A stretch of 64,000 bases of DNA from Iris pallida (lineage: Eukaryota > Streptophyta > Magnoliopsida > Asparagales > Iridaceae), in the NCBI GenBank assembly GCA_029216955.1, contig JANAVB010005597.1:45563262-45627261 (forward strand), in the 5' to 3' direction. Both the position numbers and the translations under genes were made by a program. The notes beneath the pieces are model-generated. The model made no database searches. It saw nothing but the letters and a program-made list of their open reading frames with translations, and was not told the origin of the DNA. Each line of letters starts with the position of its first letter. Position 1 is the first letter of the stretch. Positions 11,552 to 22,972 of this stretch are shown in pieces.

Positions 11552-11936
11552 GGCCATCTCAGATGGGAGTTTCCTATATCCTATGTAGAAATTCTTTTTA
11601 GGAAAAAAATAAAAAAATTCTTCAACCATAATTTTTATCTCAATTTAAATCCTATATAACAGTGATATATAATAAAAAAATTCTATGAAAGTTTATATAT
11701 GTAGAAACTCTTATATAAATTCTTGGTCTCTAGGAATTAATATGGAACCATACATCATTAATTGTAAATTTTATTTTTTGTCACATAATATAGAAATAGA
11801 GAACCATTGAAGGGAGAGGTTTTTTTGATGTGCAATTTCTTTCTAGAAACTCTACCAACTATGATAGAAAATTTCTTAAAATACAATGACAAGTAGTATA
11901 GACATCCAATTTTAGAAATTACCATTGGAGATGGTC
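11552..11936. mobile_element. PIF/Harbinger-like MITE, copy 1
   Basis: Terminal inverted repeats GGCCATCTCAGATGG (left) and CCATTGGAGATGGTC (right) are bounded by the trinucleotide TTA on both sides (11549-11551 and 11937-11939). A 3-bp TTA/TAA duplication points to PIF/Harbinger (Tourist-type) miniature elements. The 389-bp copy at 21358-21746 shares ends and interior phrases such as TTTCTATGTAGAAA. Confidence 0.8.
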
Positions 11937-12510
<574 letters not shown>

Positions 12511-12593
<83 letters not shown>

Positions 12594-12596
12594 AAA

Positions 12597-12640
<44 letters not shown>

Positions 12641-12645
12641 AAAGG

Positions 12646-12676
<31 letters not shown>

Positions 12677-12677
12677 T
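12511..12677. repeat. Four (AT)n blocks separated by TTGAAAG-type spacers
   Basis: Alternating AT blocks at about 12512-12557, 12563-12591, 12599-12639 and 12654-12676 are separated by short TTGAAA(G)-type spacers. The SINE that follows also begins with TTGAAAGAAGG, so the spacers may be repeated SINE 3' ends or slippage products. Confidence 0.85.
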
Positions 12678-12777
12678 TGAAAGAAGGTAATTATGGCAAA
12701 CGCTTCCACCAGGAATCGATCTCTTGACCACTCGGGCCGCATGCATATCTCTTAACCACTAGGCTAGAGATCATTTG

Positions 12778-12778
<1 letters not shown>
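12678..12778 (-). mobile_element. tRNA-derived SINE, minus strand, second copy
   Basis: The minus strand reads CTCTAGCCTAGTGGTTAAG (A box, about 12755-12773), GGCCCGAGTGGTC, then a B-box-like GAGATCGATTCC (12712-12723). Both boundaries lie against (AT)n arrays. The copy is clearly homologous to 12422-12510 and 21826-21913. Confidence 0.85.

Positions 12779-12849
<71 letters not shown>
12779..12849. repeat. (AT)n array, 70 bp
   Basis: Uninterrupted alternating TA directly between a minus-strand SINE and a plus-strand SINE. Confidence 0.95.
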
Positions 12850-12852
<3 letters not shown>

Positions 12853-13049
12853 AATGGCGCATTAGTGTAACGGTAAGACCGTTGGTACCGGGGTGTGAGG
12901 TCGCGAGATCGATCCCCTACGAGAGCGACTGGGTGGCAGTGGCCACGGTTCCCGGGCCAAATCCTAGCTGGGTGGCTCTAACCCGAGGGCTTTAGTCCAC
13001 GGACATTTGGTTTAAAAAAAATAAAATAAATTAAAATAAAATAAAATAA

Positions 13050-13053
<4 letters not shown>
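12850..13053 (+). mobile_element. tRNA-derived SINE, plus strand, longer family
   Basis: A box TGGCGCATTAGTGTAACGG (12855-12873), B box GGTCGCGAGATCGATCC (12899-12915), then a tRNA-unrelated body with GGGTGGCAGTGGCCACGG and TTTAGTCCACGGAC, and a 3' tail of repeated TAAAA (13011-13053) that passes into an (AT)n array. The same body occurs on the minus strand at 22031-22145 and in part at 63371-63495 (GGGTGGCTTATATAGCCACGG). Confidence 0.85.

Positions 13054-13118
<65 letters not shown>
13054..13118. repeat. (AT)n array at the SINE 3' end
   Basis: Alternating TA continues directly from the A-rich SINE tail. Confidence 0.95.
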
Positions 13119-13120
<2 letters not shown>

Positions 13121-13322
13121 CTCCTCCAAAGTAGATAATATCATTGTCTATTGATCAGAGCAAAAAAAAAAAAAAAATTATCACTCTTAATCTAATGTTA
13201 TGTGATTAGGAATTCGTCATCAACTTAAATTGTTCTTATACGTGCATGTAGTTACGATTTATTTTAATTTTTTTAATTACTTGAGGATATACATACGCTT
13301 CCATTTTGAAGTCTTTTTATAA

Positions 13323-13360
<38 letters not shown>

Positions 13361-13399
13361 TGGTGTAGATATACTTGCATGTTGTTAAATAATATTAGT
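13119..13399. other. Spacer with (AG)n run
   Basis: AT-rich sequence with an (AG)n run at 13326-13357; nothing gene-like. Confidence 0.6.
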
Positions 13400-14476
13400 T
13401 GTTAATTATTTGTACATAAGACCAAATGTGGATGTCCTTATCCCTATTGTAACCACCTCTATCGTATTCTCTTATATATATTGTTAATGAGAAAAGTCCT
13501 AGCGGATTGATTCGCTACAATAGTTCTATTTCTCTTACATATTCATCACACGTTATCAGCATGATACTCTAATCAATCAAGAACGATGACCTAACCAAGA
13601 AGGAAAGAGTACATTCTCAAGATCGGAGAGACAATCCTTGATTTGCAACAAAAAAGAAGGAAAGAGTACATTCTCAAGATCGAAGAGACAATTCTCGATT
13701 TGCAACAAAAGGAGAGTTAGAGCATGAGGCGCTTGGTAACAATATGTCTCATTCTTTATCCTCCAAGGAAGGTCAAATTTTCTTTTTCGTTCTTCTACAG
13801 GATTTTGGATGATTGAAACTATAGTTGTATGGATTGGGCCAATATAGAGATGGGATATAATATAATAAATTTAATTTAACAAATGCTTGCTACTTTTCAT
13901 ACAACACGCATTATCGGTTGTTGTCATATAACACACGTTATTAATAAATGCTTGCTACCATCTAACATCATGTTAAATGTTTGCTTGTTGTCATATAACA
14001 TCGTTTTTTTATTTAGGGGTTGATTTTTTATTTATATTGATGTAAGAACAATTTTTTTTTATAACTTGAGGCCTGAGAATCCTGAAGATACATGCATCCT
14101 GAAGATGCTAACAAAAACATATCGAAGTATGTCTTTGCATTATACTATTTTTCTAAGAATTATATTTTCGAAGAATATTACTGTACTCTTTTATTTTCCT
14201 AAAGAATCAAATTCCCGAAAAATATTACTGTACTTTTTTTTTAATATCTTTTTCTATAAATTTTTCCAAAGTAGATTTTTTCTTAGAAAAATTTTAGTGA
14301 GACAATAATTAAATTGGATATCAAAGGGGGAGTGTTATGATTTGTAGATAGGACCAAATGTGGATCTCATTATCCCTAGCTTAGCCACCTCTATCATATT
14401 TCATCCTCATATATATTGTTAATGAGAAAAGCTGATTAGCCTACAATTTTTTTCTCTCTCTTACATATTCATAACA
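13400..14476 (+). mobile_element. TRIM-like small LTR retroelement
   Basis: Two short direct repeats frame the unit. The left LTR (13400-13550) starts TGTTAATTATTTGTAC and ends ATTCATCACA; the right LTR (14333-14476) starts TGTTATGATTTGTAG and ends ATTCATAACA. They share ACCAAATGTGGAT, CCACCTCTATC and ATATATATTGTTAATGAGAA. Immediately after the left LTR is CGTTATCAGCATGA, a degenerate primer-binding site of the type used by some copia elements. A polypurine tract AAAGGGGGAG (14323-14332) precedes the right LTR. The 782-bp interior carries a tandem duplication (AGGAAAGAGTACATTCTCAAG near 13600 and 13659) and no gag or pol. I could not find a convincing 5-bp target duplication. Confidence 0.8.
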
Positions 14477-14639
14477 ATTGAATTATTAAACTACTAGTTA
14501 CTTTTTAAAAAAAAAATTAATTACTTGAAAACATACGCACAAAAAAGTCTTAGAAGCCTCGTTGTAATAGTTAGTTAAAATTATTTTAAAATTAATTACT
14601 TGAAAATATAGTTACAAAAAGTCTTAGAAGCCTCGTTAT
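14477..14639. repeat. Short AT-rich duplication
   Basis: The phrase AAAGTCTTAGAAGCCTCGTT occurs twice (near 14545 and 14617) with ATTAATTACTTGAAAA before each copy, giving a degenerate duplication of about 70 bp. Confidence 0.7.
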
Positions 14640-15127
14640 AAGTCTTAGCAGCCCCCCTTTCTCCGGCGCTGGCAATCGGAGGAGTGGGGGGCTTTACAGC
14701 CGCGAACAGCCGTCGCCGGCAGGGTGTGCGTGGACGGACTGCACGCGTGGGAGGGGGGTTGCGCTCGACATGGAAGGGGCGACCGCACGGCGGGGGAGGG
14801 GGGCGGCTGCGCGCGGCGGGGGAGGAGGGGGGTGGTGGCGCGTGGCGGGGGAGGGGGTGTGGCGCGGTGGGGAGGGGGGTGGCCGATGTGCGGCGGGGAC
14901 AAGGGTGTCACGCGGTGGGGAAGGGGATGTGTGGCAGAGGTGGAGAAGGAGGGTGGGGGGGTAGTTTAGGAAAAAAAAAAAAATTAAACGTTGAAAATAA
15001 CGGTTAGTATGACGGAGGGTACAAAGTTAAAAACACTAGTTGAGAGAGGGTATCAAGTTTGTACCAAAGTTTAGGGTATTAAGTTAAAAAATTCGAATAA
15101 TTGAAAGTATCAAGTTGTAATTTAGCC
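14640..15127. mobile_element. Truncated MULE-like element with GC-rich core
   Basis: The right part (about 15010-15127) matches in style the right terminal repeat of 30321-30997: GGGTATCAAGTT, AAGTTTAGGGTATTAAGTT and TATCAAGTTGTAATTTAGCC. The left part is a G-rich block (14650-14960), similar to the GC-rich core of that element. The matching left terminal repeat is absent, so it is truncated. Gly/Arg-rich open frames in the core are low-complexity artefacts. Confidence 0.6.
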
Positions 15128-15544
15128 AAAAATAATAAACAATATAAAAATAGGAAGTATAACAAAAATTACAGACCTACTACTAGGTAGAAGTGGCAAA
15201 GAACCAACACGTACAAGTCATATAATTACGGAACGATAGTATGTCACCTAAGTATGTGTTGTCACATGAAGACTGTATTATCCTCCTATCCGTTATAACT
15301 AACTCATAAATTAAAGTGTTGTATAGGTTGTTATCAGTTTAATATCTGATAAATAAACCGTGTGCTCATAATGATATTAAATTACTTTCTTTTAGGGGGT
15401 GGATCCATCTACAGAAAGTCCGACACACCGAAGCACAAAAAAGTTCCAATAACCAACCAAGAAGTAGCAAATCAACTTAGTTGGTAAATATCGATAACCT
15501 TGTTTACTTACATTTCCCCTCCATAACCCAAAATCTCCTAAAAA
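15128..15544. other. Spacer, no gene seen
   Basis: Ordinary AT-rich sequence; the last eight bases are the left target duplication of the next element. Confidence 0.5.
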
Positions 15545-16719
15545 TAGGGATGCAACTCGGACGGGTTCGGTCGAATTTGAGGTCAAGCTAAGTTCAAACT
15601 GACGAATCATAAGTCTAGTCCGAGCCTAAGTCCAACCCGACCTCAGATTCACCATATGAAGTCCAAGACCAAGTCCGGAGAATCGGATCCATCGGACTCT
15701 AATATGATAATTTAAAATAATTTTAAACAATAATAATATTAAATATATAATATGATAATTTAAAATAATTTTAAACAATAATAATATTAAATATATAATC
15801 AAATAACAATTAAGTTTCAATCATTACAAAATAAAACTGAAATGAAATTTAGGACGAGAAGTGAAGAGTTGGGGTGCAAAAATTTAGGAGTTAAACTTTG
15901 AAGCATATATATATATATATATATTAGGTTTTTTGGTTAATCTGACACATTAATCCAAGTCCAACCAAATTTGATCGGTTTCAAATATTTTAACATGAAT
16001 CAGAATTTTTTAAATCATAATTCAATCCATTAATGGATTAATTCGACCGAGTTCAGATTTAGCTCGTCCAAGTTGCACCCAGACCTGTCAATGGATAGTC
16101 GAAAATTCGAATCCGATCTGATTCTGTATCCGAACTTTCGGATATTTTTCGAAATTTCGGATATCGAATTCAGATATTAAGGTATTCGAATCCGTTAATA
16201 TCCGATCCGACTTTAAATTGCATATTTCGGATATCGAATTCGGATATCGGATTCGGATATCCAAAATTTTATATATATTATAGTATAATGTATATGTAAT
16301 ATATATTAATTAATAGAGAAGATTAAAGTATTTTATTCTCAACTAACTTTTACATAAAATAATTATAATATAATTTATATATAATAGTAATATATATTAA
16401 TTACAATTTACAACATAAGAAGAAATGACTCAAATATGTAGAGAAATTGAATTTGGTTTTCGGATATTCGGATAATAACTAAATTTTTAATATTTCGGAT
16501 TTCGGATATTCGGATACTAGCATTCGAATTTTTTAGCTAATCGGATCGGATATTATCCGATATCCGTTAAACTAGACGGATACGAATTCGGAGTGTTAAA
16601 AGAGATATCCGTTTGGATATCGGATCGGATTCGGATATTACAAAAAAAATTCGGATACGGATACGGATATTGTCCTGTCCGTACCGATAAGCATCCGTTG
16701 ACACCCCTAGTTGCACCCT
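15545..16719. mobile_element. Non-autonomous hAT element hosting a second hAT
   Basis: Ends TAGGGATGCAACTCGGACG (left) and CGTCCAAGTTGCACCCT (right, continuing after the nested element) are inverted repeats, flanked by a perfect 8-bp duplication CCTAAAAA (15537-15544 and 16720-16727). Subterminal GACCGAGTTC/GGGTTCGGTC motifs mirror each other. About 30 bases near 15708 and 15759 are duplicated in the core. A second hAT element (16080-16709) is inserted within its right terminal repeat. Confidence 0.9.
16080..16709. mobile_element. Non-autonomous hAT element, family A copy 2 (nested)
   Basis: The copy is flanked by a perfect 8-bp duplication GTTGCACC (16072-16079 and 16710-16717). Left end CAGACCTGTCAATGG and right end CCGTTGACACCCCTA form imperfect inverted repeats. 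Subterminal TTCGGATAT motifs and AT-rich core match copy 1 at 10732-11392. It interrupts the right end of the element at 15545-16719. Confidence 0.92.
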
Positions 16720-16806
16720 CCTAAAAATCATTGACAAGCTTTCACAGCAAGCTAACCTAACAAAGGCAACTCCAATCCCCTCACCTCCTAAAAATAATTT
16801 GAATTT

Positions 16807-17030
16807 GGAAATTTTTGACTTTCATCCCACTTGTTAATATAAATTTATACTTACATCCCTCATTTTAATTTTATTAGACTTTCATCCAACTTTTTGTCAC
16901 AAAAAATATTTTTTGTCCCCAAATGAATGCTTTTCGTGACAAAAAATTAGAATGAAAGTCTAATAAAACAAAAATGTGGGATGTAAGTATAAATTCATAT
17001 TAACAAGTGGAATGAAAGTCAAAAATTTCC
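16807..17030. mobile_element. Foldback MULE-like MITE
   Basis: About 95 bases at the left (starting GGAAATTTTTGACTTTCAT) are the inverted complement of the right (ending ATGAAAGTCAAAAATTTCC), so nearly the whole 224 bp can fold on itself. A 9-bp direct repeat TTTGAATTT / TTCGAATTT (16798-16806 and 17031-17039, one mismatch) flanks it. Long inverted repeats and a 9-bp duplication fit Mutator-like elements. Confidence 0.8.
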
Positions 17031-17039
17031 TTCGAATTT

Positions 17040-17333
17040 TACACAAAATGTCTAGACTATCGTTTACTATTTGATAAGTTTTATTTAATCGATAAATTGT
17101 AGATAATGTCACGTGTGTATACTTATAGAGTACTATAAGTCATGTATGTGCATTATACGTATCTTTTGTCTGCATTTTTTTAATTTTAAATGTATACTTG
17201 TATAACAAATATATTTTAAAATATTTTAAGATAAATTTATTTTATGACGATGAACATTTATCTTAGTTGACAACGTATAATTATTTGTGGCTGGTCATTG
17301 TGTTGGTGGAAAAGTGTGCAATTTACATATTTT

Positions 17334-17408
<75 letters not shown>

Positions 17409-18769
17409 TTTAGCTTCATCTTAGAACTTTTATGTTCCAAAAGTGACATTCTCTAACTTTATATATATCAAAATATGTTTAAATTAACTAGAAATAAAAT
17501 AAATTGCACCTCTCACTAATATAATTATTAACCACTAATAATTACACATTTCCAACTATAATAATGTTCACCATCTCAAAAAAAATACTTTTTTTTAACA
17601 TTATTTCAAATGAGTTTGTCATCAAAATATATATTTAGAAGGTGAGAAAAAAAAAATACAAACACATGGAATGCATAGTGACTTCTAATATATATTAGGT
17701 TAAAAGAAGGGCACTTTTAGAACATGGAAGCTTAAGGGAAAAAAAGACTATTGAAATTTGAAAGAGGCGCTCAAACATTTAAATAAAATATAAGAGGATA
17801 AATGGAGGTGATTCAACATGTTCATGAATCAGAATCAACTTCTATATTTGCTGGTCACAAAGTGACACGAGACGAAGACCAAAAAACAGATTATTAATAT
17901 GAAATTAAAAATTTGAAAAGATCTGTGCAGAAGCTTTAATTGAAGAGTGAACAACAACTACTATAAATTTGAGTAATGTTATGACTACAACCAAAACATT
18001 ACCATCCTTTTACAACTTGTCACGTGACTGACCTCCATTGGAGGGAAGAGGTAGGGTCGGATGGGACCATGTTAGCAGGGAGTAGAGTAGGTCCTAAGAA
18101 GGTTGTATATGTTTGGTAGTAAAATTAGAATTGATTGTATAAATTTGTCTCAAAAGTTATAATAGAAATACAAAATAATACTGCGATTAGCATTGCATCA
18201 TTCTAGACATTGACATGTTCGGCCGAAACGTTAATATACATATTGCCTCTATCATAGCCGGTCACAGGCCCTGTTATATACTCAAACACTAGCTTAGCGT
18301 TGCATCATTCTAGACATTGACATCATCTTGCTTGTTGGTCTTTTTACTATTAAATACAAAAAATATATTATTTCTTTAACTGTCTCGCACTTTACATTTA
18401 TTATTAATTTAGAATTGCTAGATGTGGATGAAATATATTCTTGCTCCATCCTGATTGGAGATCCAACATTTTTAGGTGATTGCGACGAAGAGGAGCTGCC
18501 TTACTGCACTTTCTACGGGACAGACTTGGGTCCCGCAGAGGCTGAACCAGGAACCCCTGAAACCTAGAATGTTGGCTTAGCACTCTTCTTTACTTTCCTT
18601 TTCAGAATCTTTTGTAATAAAATGAATATTGTTGTTATTTGTTTTATTCCAGACTTTTCCCAGTTGAATAAAATATTTTATTTCTGTTAGATGTTTCTGC
18701 ATGTTGTGTTTCACTACTTGATACAGCTTACTGTCGCCGTCTCACAACGGTGCATACTGGGCATGATCC
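17040..18769. other. Non-genic stretch with (AT)n array and a 26-bp direct repeat
   Basis: A 67-bp (AT)n array spans 17337-17403. A direct repeat TTGCATCATTCTAGACATTGACAT occurs at about 18190-18213 and 18299-18322. An open frame at 18328-18567 ends in acidic sequence (DCDEEELPYC) but matches nothing I know; it lies just upstream of a gypsy LTR and could be degenerate internal sequence of that element. No gene is called. Confidence 0.45.
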
Positions 18770-21045
18770 TGTAATGCCCCGCTCCGCACGAGGCATTTGG
18801 TTGGCTTGTTGGATGGGATCAGAATGTTGGACTGTGACTTGGGTGGAGATCAGGAGAATTGAGACCGATGCAGTCTCTCTTAGCTGGCTAGACGGAATGG
18901 GTATTGGAACGTGGTTCGCTGGTGGAGCTACGCCTAGTGGGAATGTGTGAAATCGGAACAGGAAGACCGTTACGCAAGGCAAGTAGAACTGCCCTCCGTC
19001 CTCCTTATTCCTGCATGCTTAATAAATGGAATAACGTGATGCTATGAATAAGTCCCTAATGTCTCTTATCTTGAATGTTGAATAATTGTGATGCGATGCT
19101 TTAGTTGCTAAATCGATAGAGATGCATATGCTGGAAATCGTTGGAATGAATAAGACATGAATATTGAACTGCTGAACGAATAACACTCGAACTACTAATG
19201 TAACTTGATGCATGAGAATGAATTGATAATGCCCCTTATGCTTAATGTTGATGAAATGAATGAATCACTTGAATAATGAGATGCTGCGTGAATGATACAT
19301 GAGAAAATGAATTGAATTAAATGCTACAGGTCCCTTTGAAATGAATGAATGCTGGTTATTCCTCCTTGAAAGGAATATTATGAGAACTGTTGCAATGAAG
19401 CAATGAATGAAAAATGATGAGGCTTGGGATCGTCGAGATCACCAAGTAAAATGATAGAAATATTGGAAATGATGAGTCGTTGAAAAACGACATGGACGAG
19501 TTAGATGATGTACAGTTGCCTTTACTTATTTCAATATTTCACCATGCGTTTTATGATCACGATCGAGTCGGACACGAATTCGCATGGTCAGGGACAACTT
19601 GTATACAAGGGGGTGACTGCTTCTTCGGACGGTACCCCGGGACGTTAGGGGACCGATCCGACCATGGGGGAAGTGTAAACATACTTTAAGGGTACGTGGT
19701 ATCGGGACATTCCATTCGGGCTCGCAACCTGGTGGAATGGCTTGCCGATTACCTTTCGAAGTCCTATATGGCAACGTCTGAAAATGGTACACAAACACCA
19801 ATGATCATGTTGTAAGGATGCACGCTAATGAATGTTTTGTGCAGGCAGAGTAAGTGTAACAGCTAACCTGTATTTGATGAAGGTACGAGGGAGTTGGCTA
19901 TTGGTAAGAAATCACTTAAATGTGATATACTAAACATATCTGTTATTTTAACTTGAGTGCGTAACGTGCCAAGTAAATGATGTTGTGTGTAGTCTTCCAA
20001 TATGAGAACCTGCTCAACATGTTAAATTTAGTATGCTAGAAAGAAGCGTTGCTATGAACATTGCTCAAATATAACATACATGCTAAGTGATGATTTAAGT
20101 GATAACTGTCATAACATGTTTAAGATGTTAATGTTAACGATGCCTCAATGATGCCTTTGCATGATAACACCAAGAATGCTATAATGATATGTCCACATGA
20201 ATATTGCTAAGAATATGTTTACATGCTTCACTATGATTATTGCCCACGAACTGTAAACTGATGCTAGGTCCCAAATAGAAAGATCATTCTGATAAATGCT
20301 TGCTTAAAATGGTTACTTAAATGTTGGCTTAGGCGAGTGGGTTGGATTATGCTCGCTAGTACATAGATGATGTGCTGACCCACGTTTTTTCGTGGGCAGG
20401 CGTTCGTGTTTGAGATATTCTGTACACGAAGATTGGATGGATCGGTCCCGCGGCATCGAAGATTTGTTGGGCATACAGAAGCTCTCCTTGTACAAGATAA
20501 TGTCTTCTGTTTATAAAGGGCATAATGTATGGAACATTGTAATCAGTGATACCAGTGAGTTATAAGCCAAGTCGATATATCGAGTTGTAATCCAATTATT
20601 CCAAGTATCAAATGTAAGCTGTATAGCATTGCTCAGTTAGTTTTTAATGTAAAGTGAGATGTGTTGTAAGCATTGTACTTTAATACAAGTCTTGTACTCT
20701 TCTTCAATTATCAATAAATAGAATAAAGTTCTGTATATCTCTGTGTGACTTCAAGTTATCATTTTTATCTCCGCTACTATAAAGAAGTGATGCATTCTAT
20801 TCAATAAGAAAGATTGTCCTCATTAACTTCAATTTATCTGCTTCTGCCGCTGTGATGTGTTCCTATTTGAAGATAATCAATTATGTATCATCTTTGCCTT
20901 GTACAAGTACAACACCAGACTTGTACGACATCACGCTCAAGCGAGGACGATCGATTCCAAGAGATAAATAGGTGAATAAATGACTCTACGAATCGGGGCT
21001 TGACAGATCCGACTAGATCCAGTACATTGGGATCGGGTCGTGACA
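18770..21045 (+). mobile_element. Ty3/gypsy LTR (solo or 3' LTR), 2.3 kb
   Basis: The sequence starts TGTAATGCCCCGCTCCGC and ends GATCGGGTCGTGACA, so it has TG...CA ends. These ends resemble, in reverse orientation, the ends of the two minus-strand gypsy-like elements at 50.6-62.2 kb (TGTAGTGCCCCGCTCC and GGGATCGGGGCGTGACA), so all belong to related LTR groups. Internal phrases such as GTGGGCAGGCGTTCGTG and the long spacer of AATGAATG-type simple sequence are typical of large plant gypsy LTRs. The flanking pentamers (GATCC and TTAGG) do not match and no partner LTR is in the window, so it is either a 3' LTR of a deleted element or an old solo LTR. Confidence 0.65.
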
Positions 21046-21357
21046 TTAGGTTCATGATTCGTACCAAATATTTTGTAAATAGGCTTTATTGATGTACTAC
21101 TCAATAAAGATGGTGTGAGCATAAAGGTGTGCACCATCTCGTTGTGGTCAGCTAACCTCTCAATTTTACGGTGAACGGATAGACAATCTCTTCATGGAGG
21201 ATCGACCGTGATTAGCGTTGAAGTCTCATTGTGTTGAGGGGGTAGCTAACATCTCTCAAATTTTTTTAGTATCCATTAGTATCTCACACTTTAACCCTTC
21301 TATATTGTCTTGTCCTATCTAATGTAATGTCTTTCCTTAGCCCTTTACCATGACTAA
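21046..21357. other. Spacer, no gene seen
   Basis: Ordinary sequence between a gypsy LTR and a MITE; nothing stands out. Confidence 0.5.
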
Positions 21358-21746
21358 GGCCATCTCCAATGGGGGTTTCTATCTTCCCTATTTCTATGAA
21401 AGAAATCTATTTTAGAAAAAACTTCTCCCAATGTGATTTCTATCATTATTTCTATCATAGATGGCAATGATGTCGGATGAAAAATTTCTATGAGCATTTC
21501 TACATGTAAAAACTTCCATAGAAGTTCCCCCCCTCTCTCATGACAATTATTACTGGGTCCCACACTATTAAATTTATTCTTTTATTTTGTGACACCTAGG
21601 ATAGAAATGGAAAACCATTAGAGAGTTTTTTTTTTCTTTGTACAATTTCTATGTAGAAACTCTTACAACTAGGATAGAAATATACTCAAAGTACAATGCC
21701 AAGTAGGATAGAAACTCAATTTTAGAAATCACCATTGGAGATGGCC
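21358..21746. mobile_element. PIF/Harbinger-like MITE, copy 2
   Basis: Perfect 15-bp terminal inverted repeats GGCCATCTCCAATGG and CCATTGGAGATGGCC are flanked by TAA on both sides (21355-21357 and 21747-21749). Interior phrases match copy 1 at 11552-11936. No coding capacity. Confidence 0.88.
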
Positions 21747-21825
21747 TAAGTAAATTCACACAATTTTTTTTCGTTCTGATATTGTTAAAAAATAATTTAA
21801 TATTTAAATAAATTAAAATTAAAAT

Positions 21826-21910
21826 TTGTGGCGAAAGCTCTCACCGGAAATCGATCTCCCGACCACTCGGGCCACATGCATCTCTCTTAACCACTAGGCT
21901 AGAGGTCATT

Positions 21911-21913
<3 letters not shown>
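21826..21913 (-). mobile_element. tRNA-derived SINE, minus strand, third copy
   Basis: Minus strand: CTCTAGCCTAGTGGTTAAG (A box, about 21887-21905), GGCCCGAGTGGTCGGGAG, then GAGATCGATTTCC (B-box-like, about 21846-21858). Homologous to the copies at 12422-12510 and 12678-12778. The 5' end abuts an (AT)n array. Confidence 0.82.
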
Positions 21914-21979
<66 letters not shown>

Positions 21980-21995
21980 TTTTTTTTGGGTCATT

Positions 21996-22030
<35 letters not shown>
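21914..22030. repeat. Two (AT)n arrays split by a T-run
   Basis: Alternating AT at 21914-21976 and 22000-22030 is separated by AAATTTTTTTTTGGGTCATTTGC. The phrase GGTCATTTGCATATATA appears before each array, suggesting duplication on insertion or slippage. Confidence 0.9.
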
Positions 22031-22035
<5 letters not shown>

Positions 22036-22145
22036 CAAAGCCCTTGGACTAAAGTCACCAAGCCAGCTTTGACCCGGGGACCGTGGACAAACGCCACCCA
22101 GCCACCCTCATTGGAGCTCGATCCTGAGACCTCCCCCCAACGGGA
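22031..22145 (-). mobile_element. tRNA-derived SINE fragment, minus strand, longer family
   Basis: On the minus strand the phrases GGTCTCAGGATCGAGCTCC (B-box region, about 22106-22124), GGGTGGCTGGGTGGCGTTTG, CCACGGTCCCCGGGTC and TTTAGTCCAAGGGC match the plus-strand SINE at 12850-13053. The A-box end is missing or diverged. Confidence 0.78.
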
Positions 22146-22972
22146 GAAATGAGAGGGTTTATATTTTAGATTTGTTTATATTTTAATTATAATTTATAAT
22201 GGATATATGTGAATAAGTGAGAGGGTTTATAATTCCATAATTTTGTAATTTAATAGTGGATTATTTACAAACGGCTTGGACAACATTTCCAAGCCGCATT
22301 ATATTATTAGAGATATAGATGTGGAAGCTTAGAACATCCACAGTGGAAGTGGTTTGGAGTGCTATATTTTTATTTTAATCAAAATTTGTAGCACTTGAGT
22401 GTTACAGTGGACTCTTGTCCACATTTGAAAAATGCTAATAAGCAAAGAAACTTCCCAAATTTGAAGCGTGTCTTAGCTTGTGAACAATATTCCAACTGGG
22501 CCCACCAAGAGGATTAAAAAAACAAAAATAAAGAAAAATGGGAGAAAAAGATGAGATTAATTTGGAGCATAAATTTGTTGTGTTATTTGAAGTGTGTTAT
22601 TGTGTGACAATATAAAGGAGATACTCTAAAAATAGTAATTTATACGATTTTTAAACATTTTGAAGTATGGTACGGAGACATGGGTGTTCGGGTCTTTCGG
22701 ATTACTAGCGAATTCAGGTCTAGCATTATCCGGACCCGATAACAGTACTAGGGCCCACATGGATGTTAATTCACCTCCCAAGAATCTCAGTTCAGTGAAT
22801 TCACCTGCGGTGAGTACACCACCCCGGTTTAAGAGGAGAGGATCTTTATTTTCCCACTCAAGAAAGAAAAAAGGAAAAAAACTTTCCCAGCGCAAATTGC
22901 TAAAGAAAGTAAAAGAATCCGAGAGAAAGGACTCTACACTTGCTTTACTCGGATCTAGGGTTCCAATCGCCG
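22146..22972 (+). promoter_or_regulatory. Upstream region and 5' leader of the CRWN4-like gene
   Basis: No other gene is visible here. TATAAAG at 22610-22616 is a candidate TATA element about 360 bp before the start codon, which would give a leader of roughly 330 bp, but many TATA-like strings occur in such AT-rich DNA. A purine-rich leader (22860-22930) and CTAGGGTT (22956-22963), a common plant 5'-leader motif, precede the ATG. The assignment is positional, not experimental. Confidence 0.4.

Noticed and set aside
12850..12920. tRNA gene
   Set aside because: Pol III boxes are present, but no acceptor stem or cloverleaf can be formed and the sequence continues into a SINE body and A-rich tail. 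The same reasoning applies to the other SINE heads.
14684..15007. Gly/Arg-rich 107-codon frame
   Set aside because: G-rich core of a truncated MULE-like element.
18328..18567. 79-codon acidic-tailed protein gene
   Set aside because: No recognisable family, no splice or promoter support and adjacent to a gypsy LTR; probably element-internal sequence.
18770..21045. Complete LTR element with the 58-kb LTRs as partners
   Set aside because: End sequences are similar in style, but the interiors differ, orientation is opposite and no shared target duplication exists.
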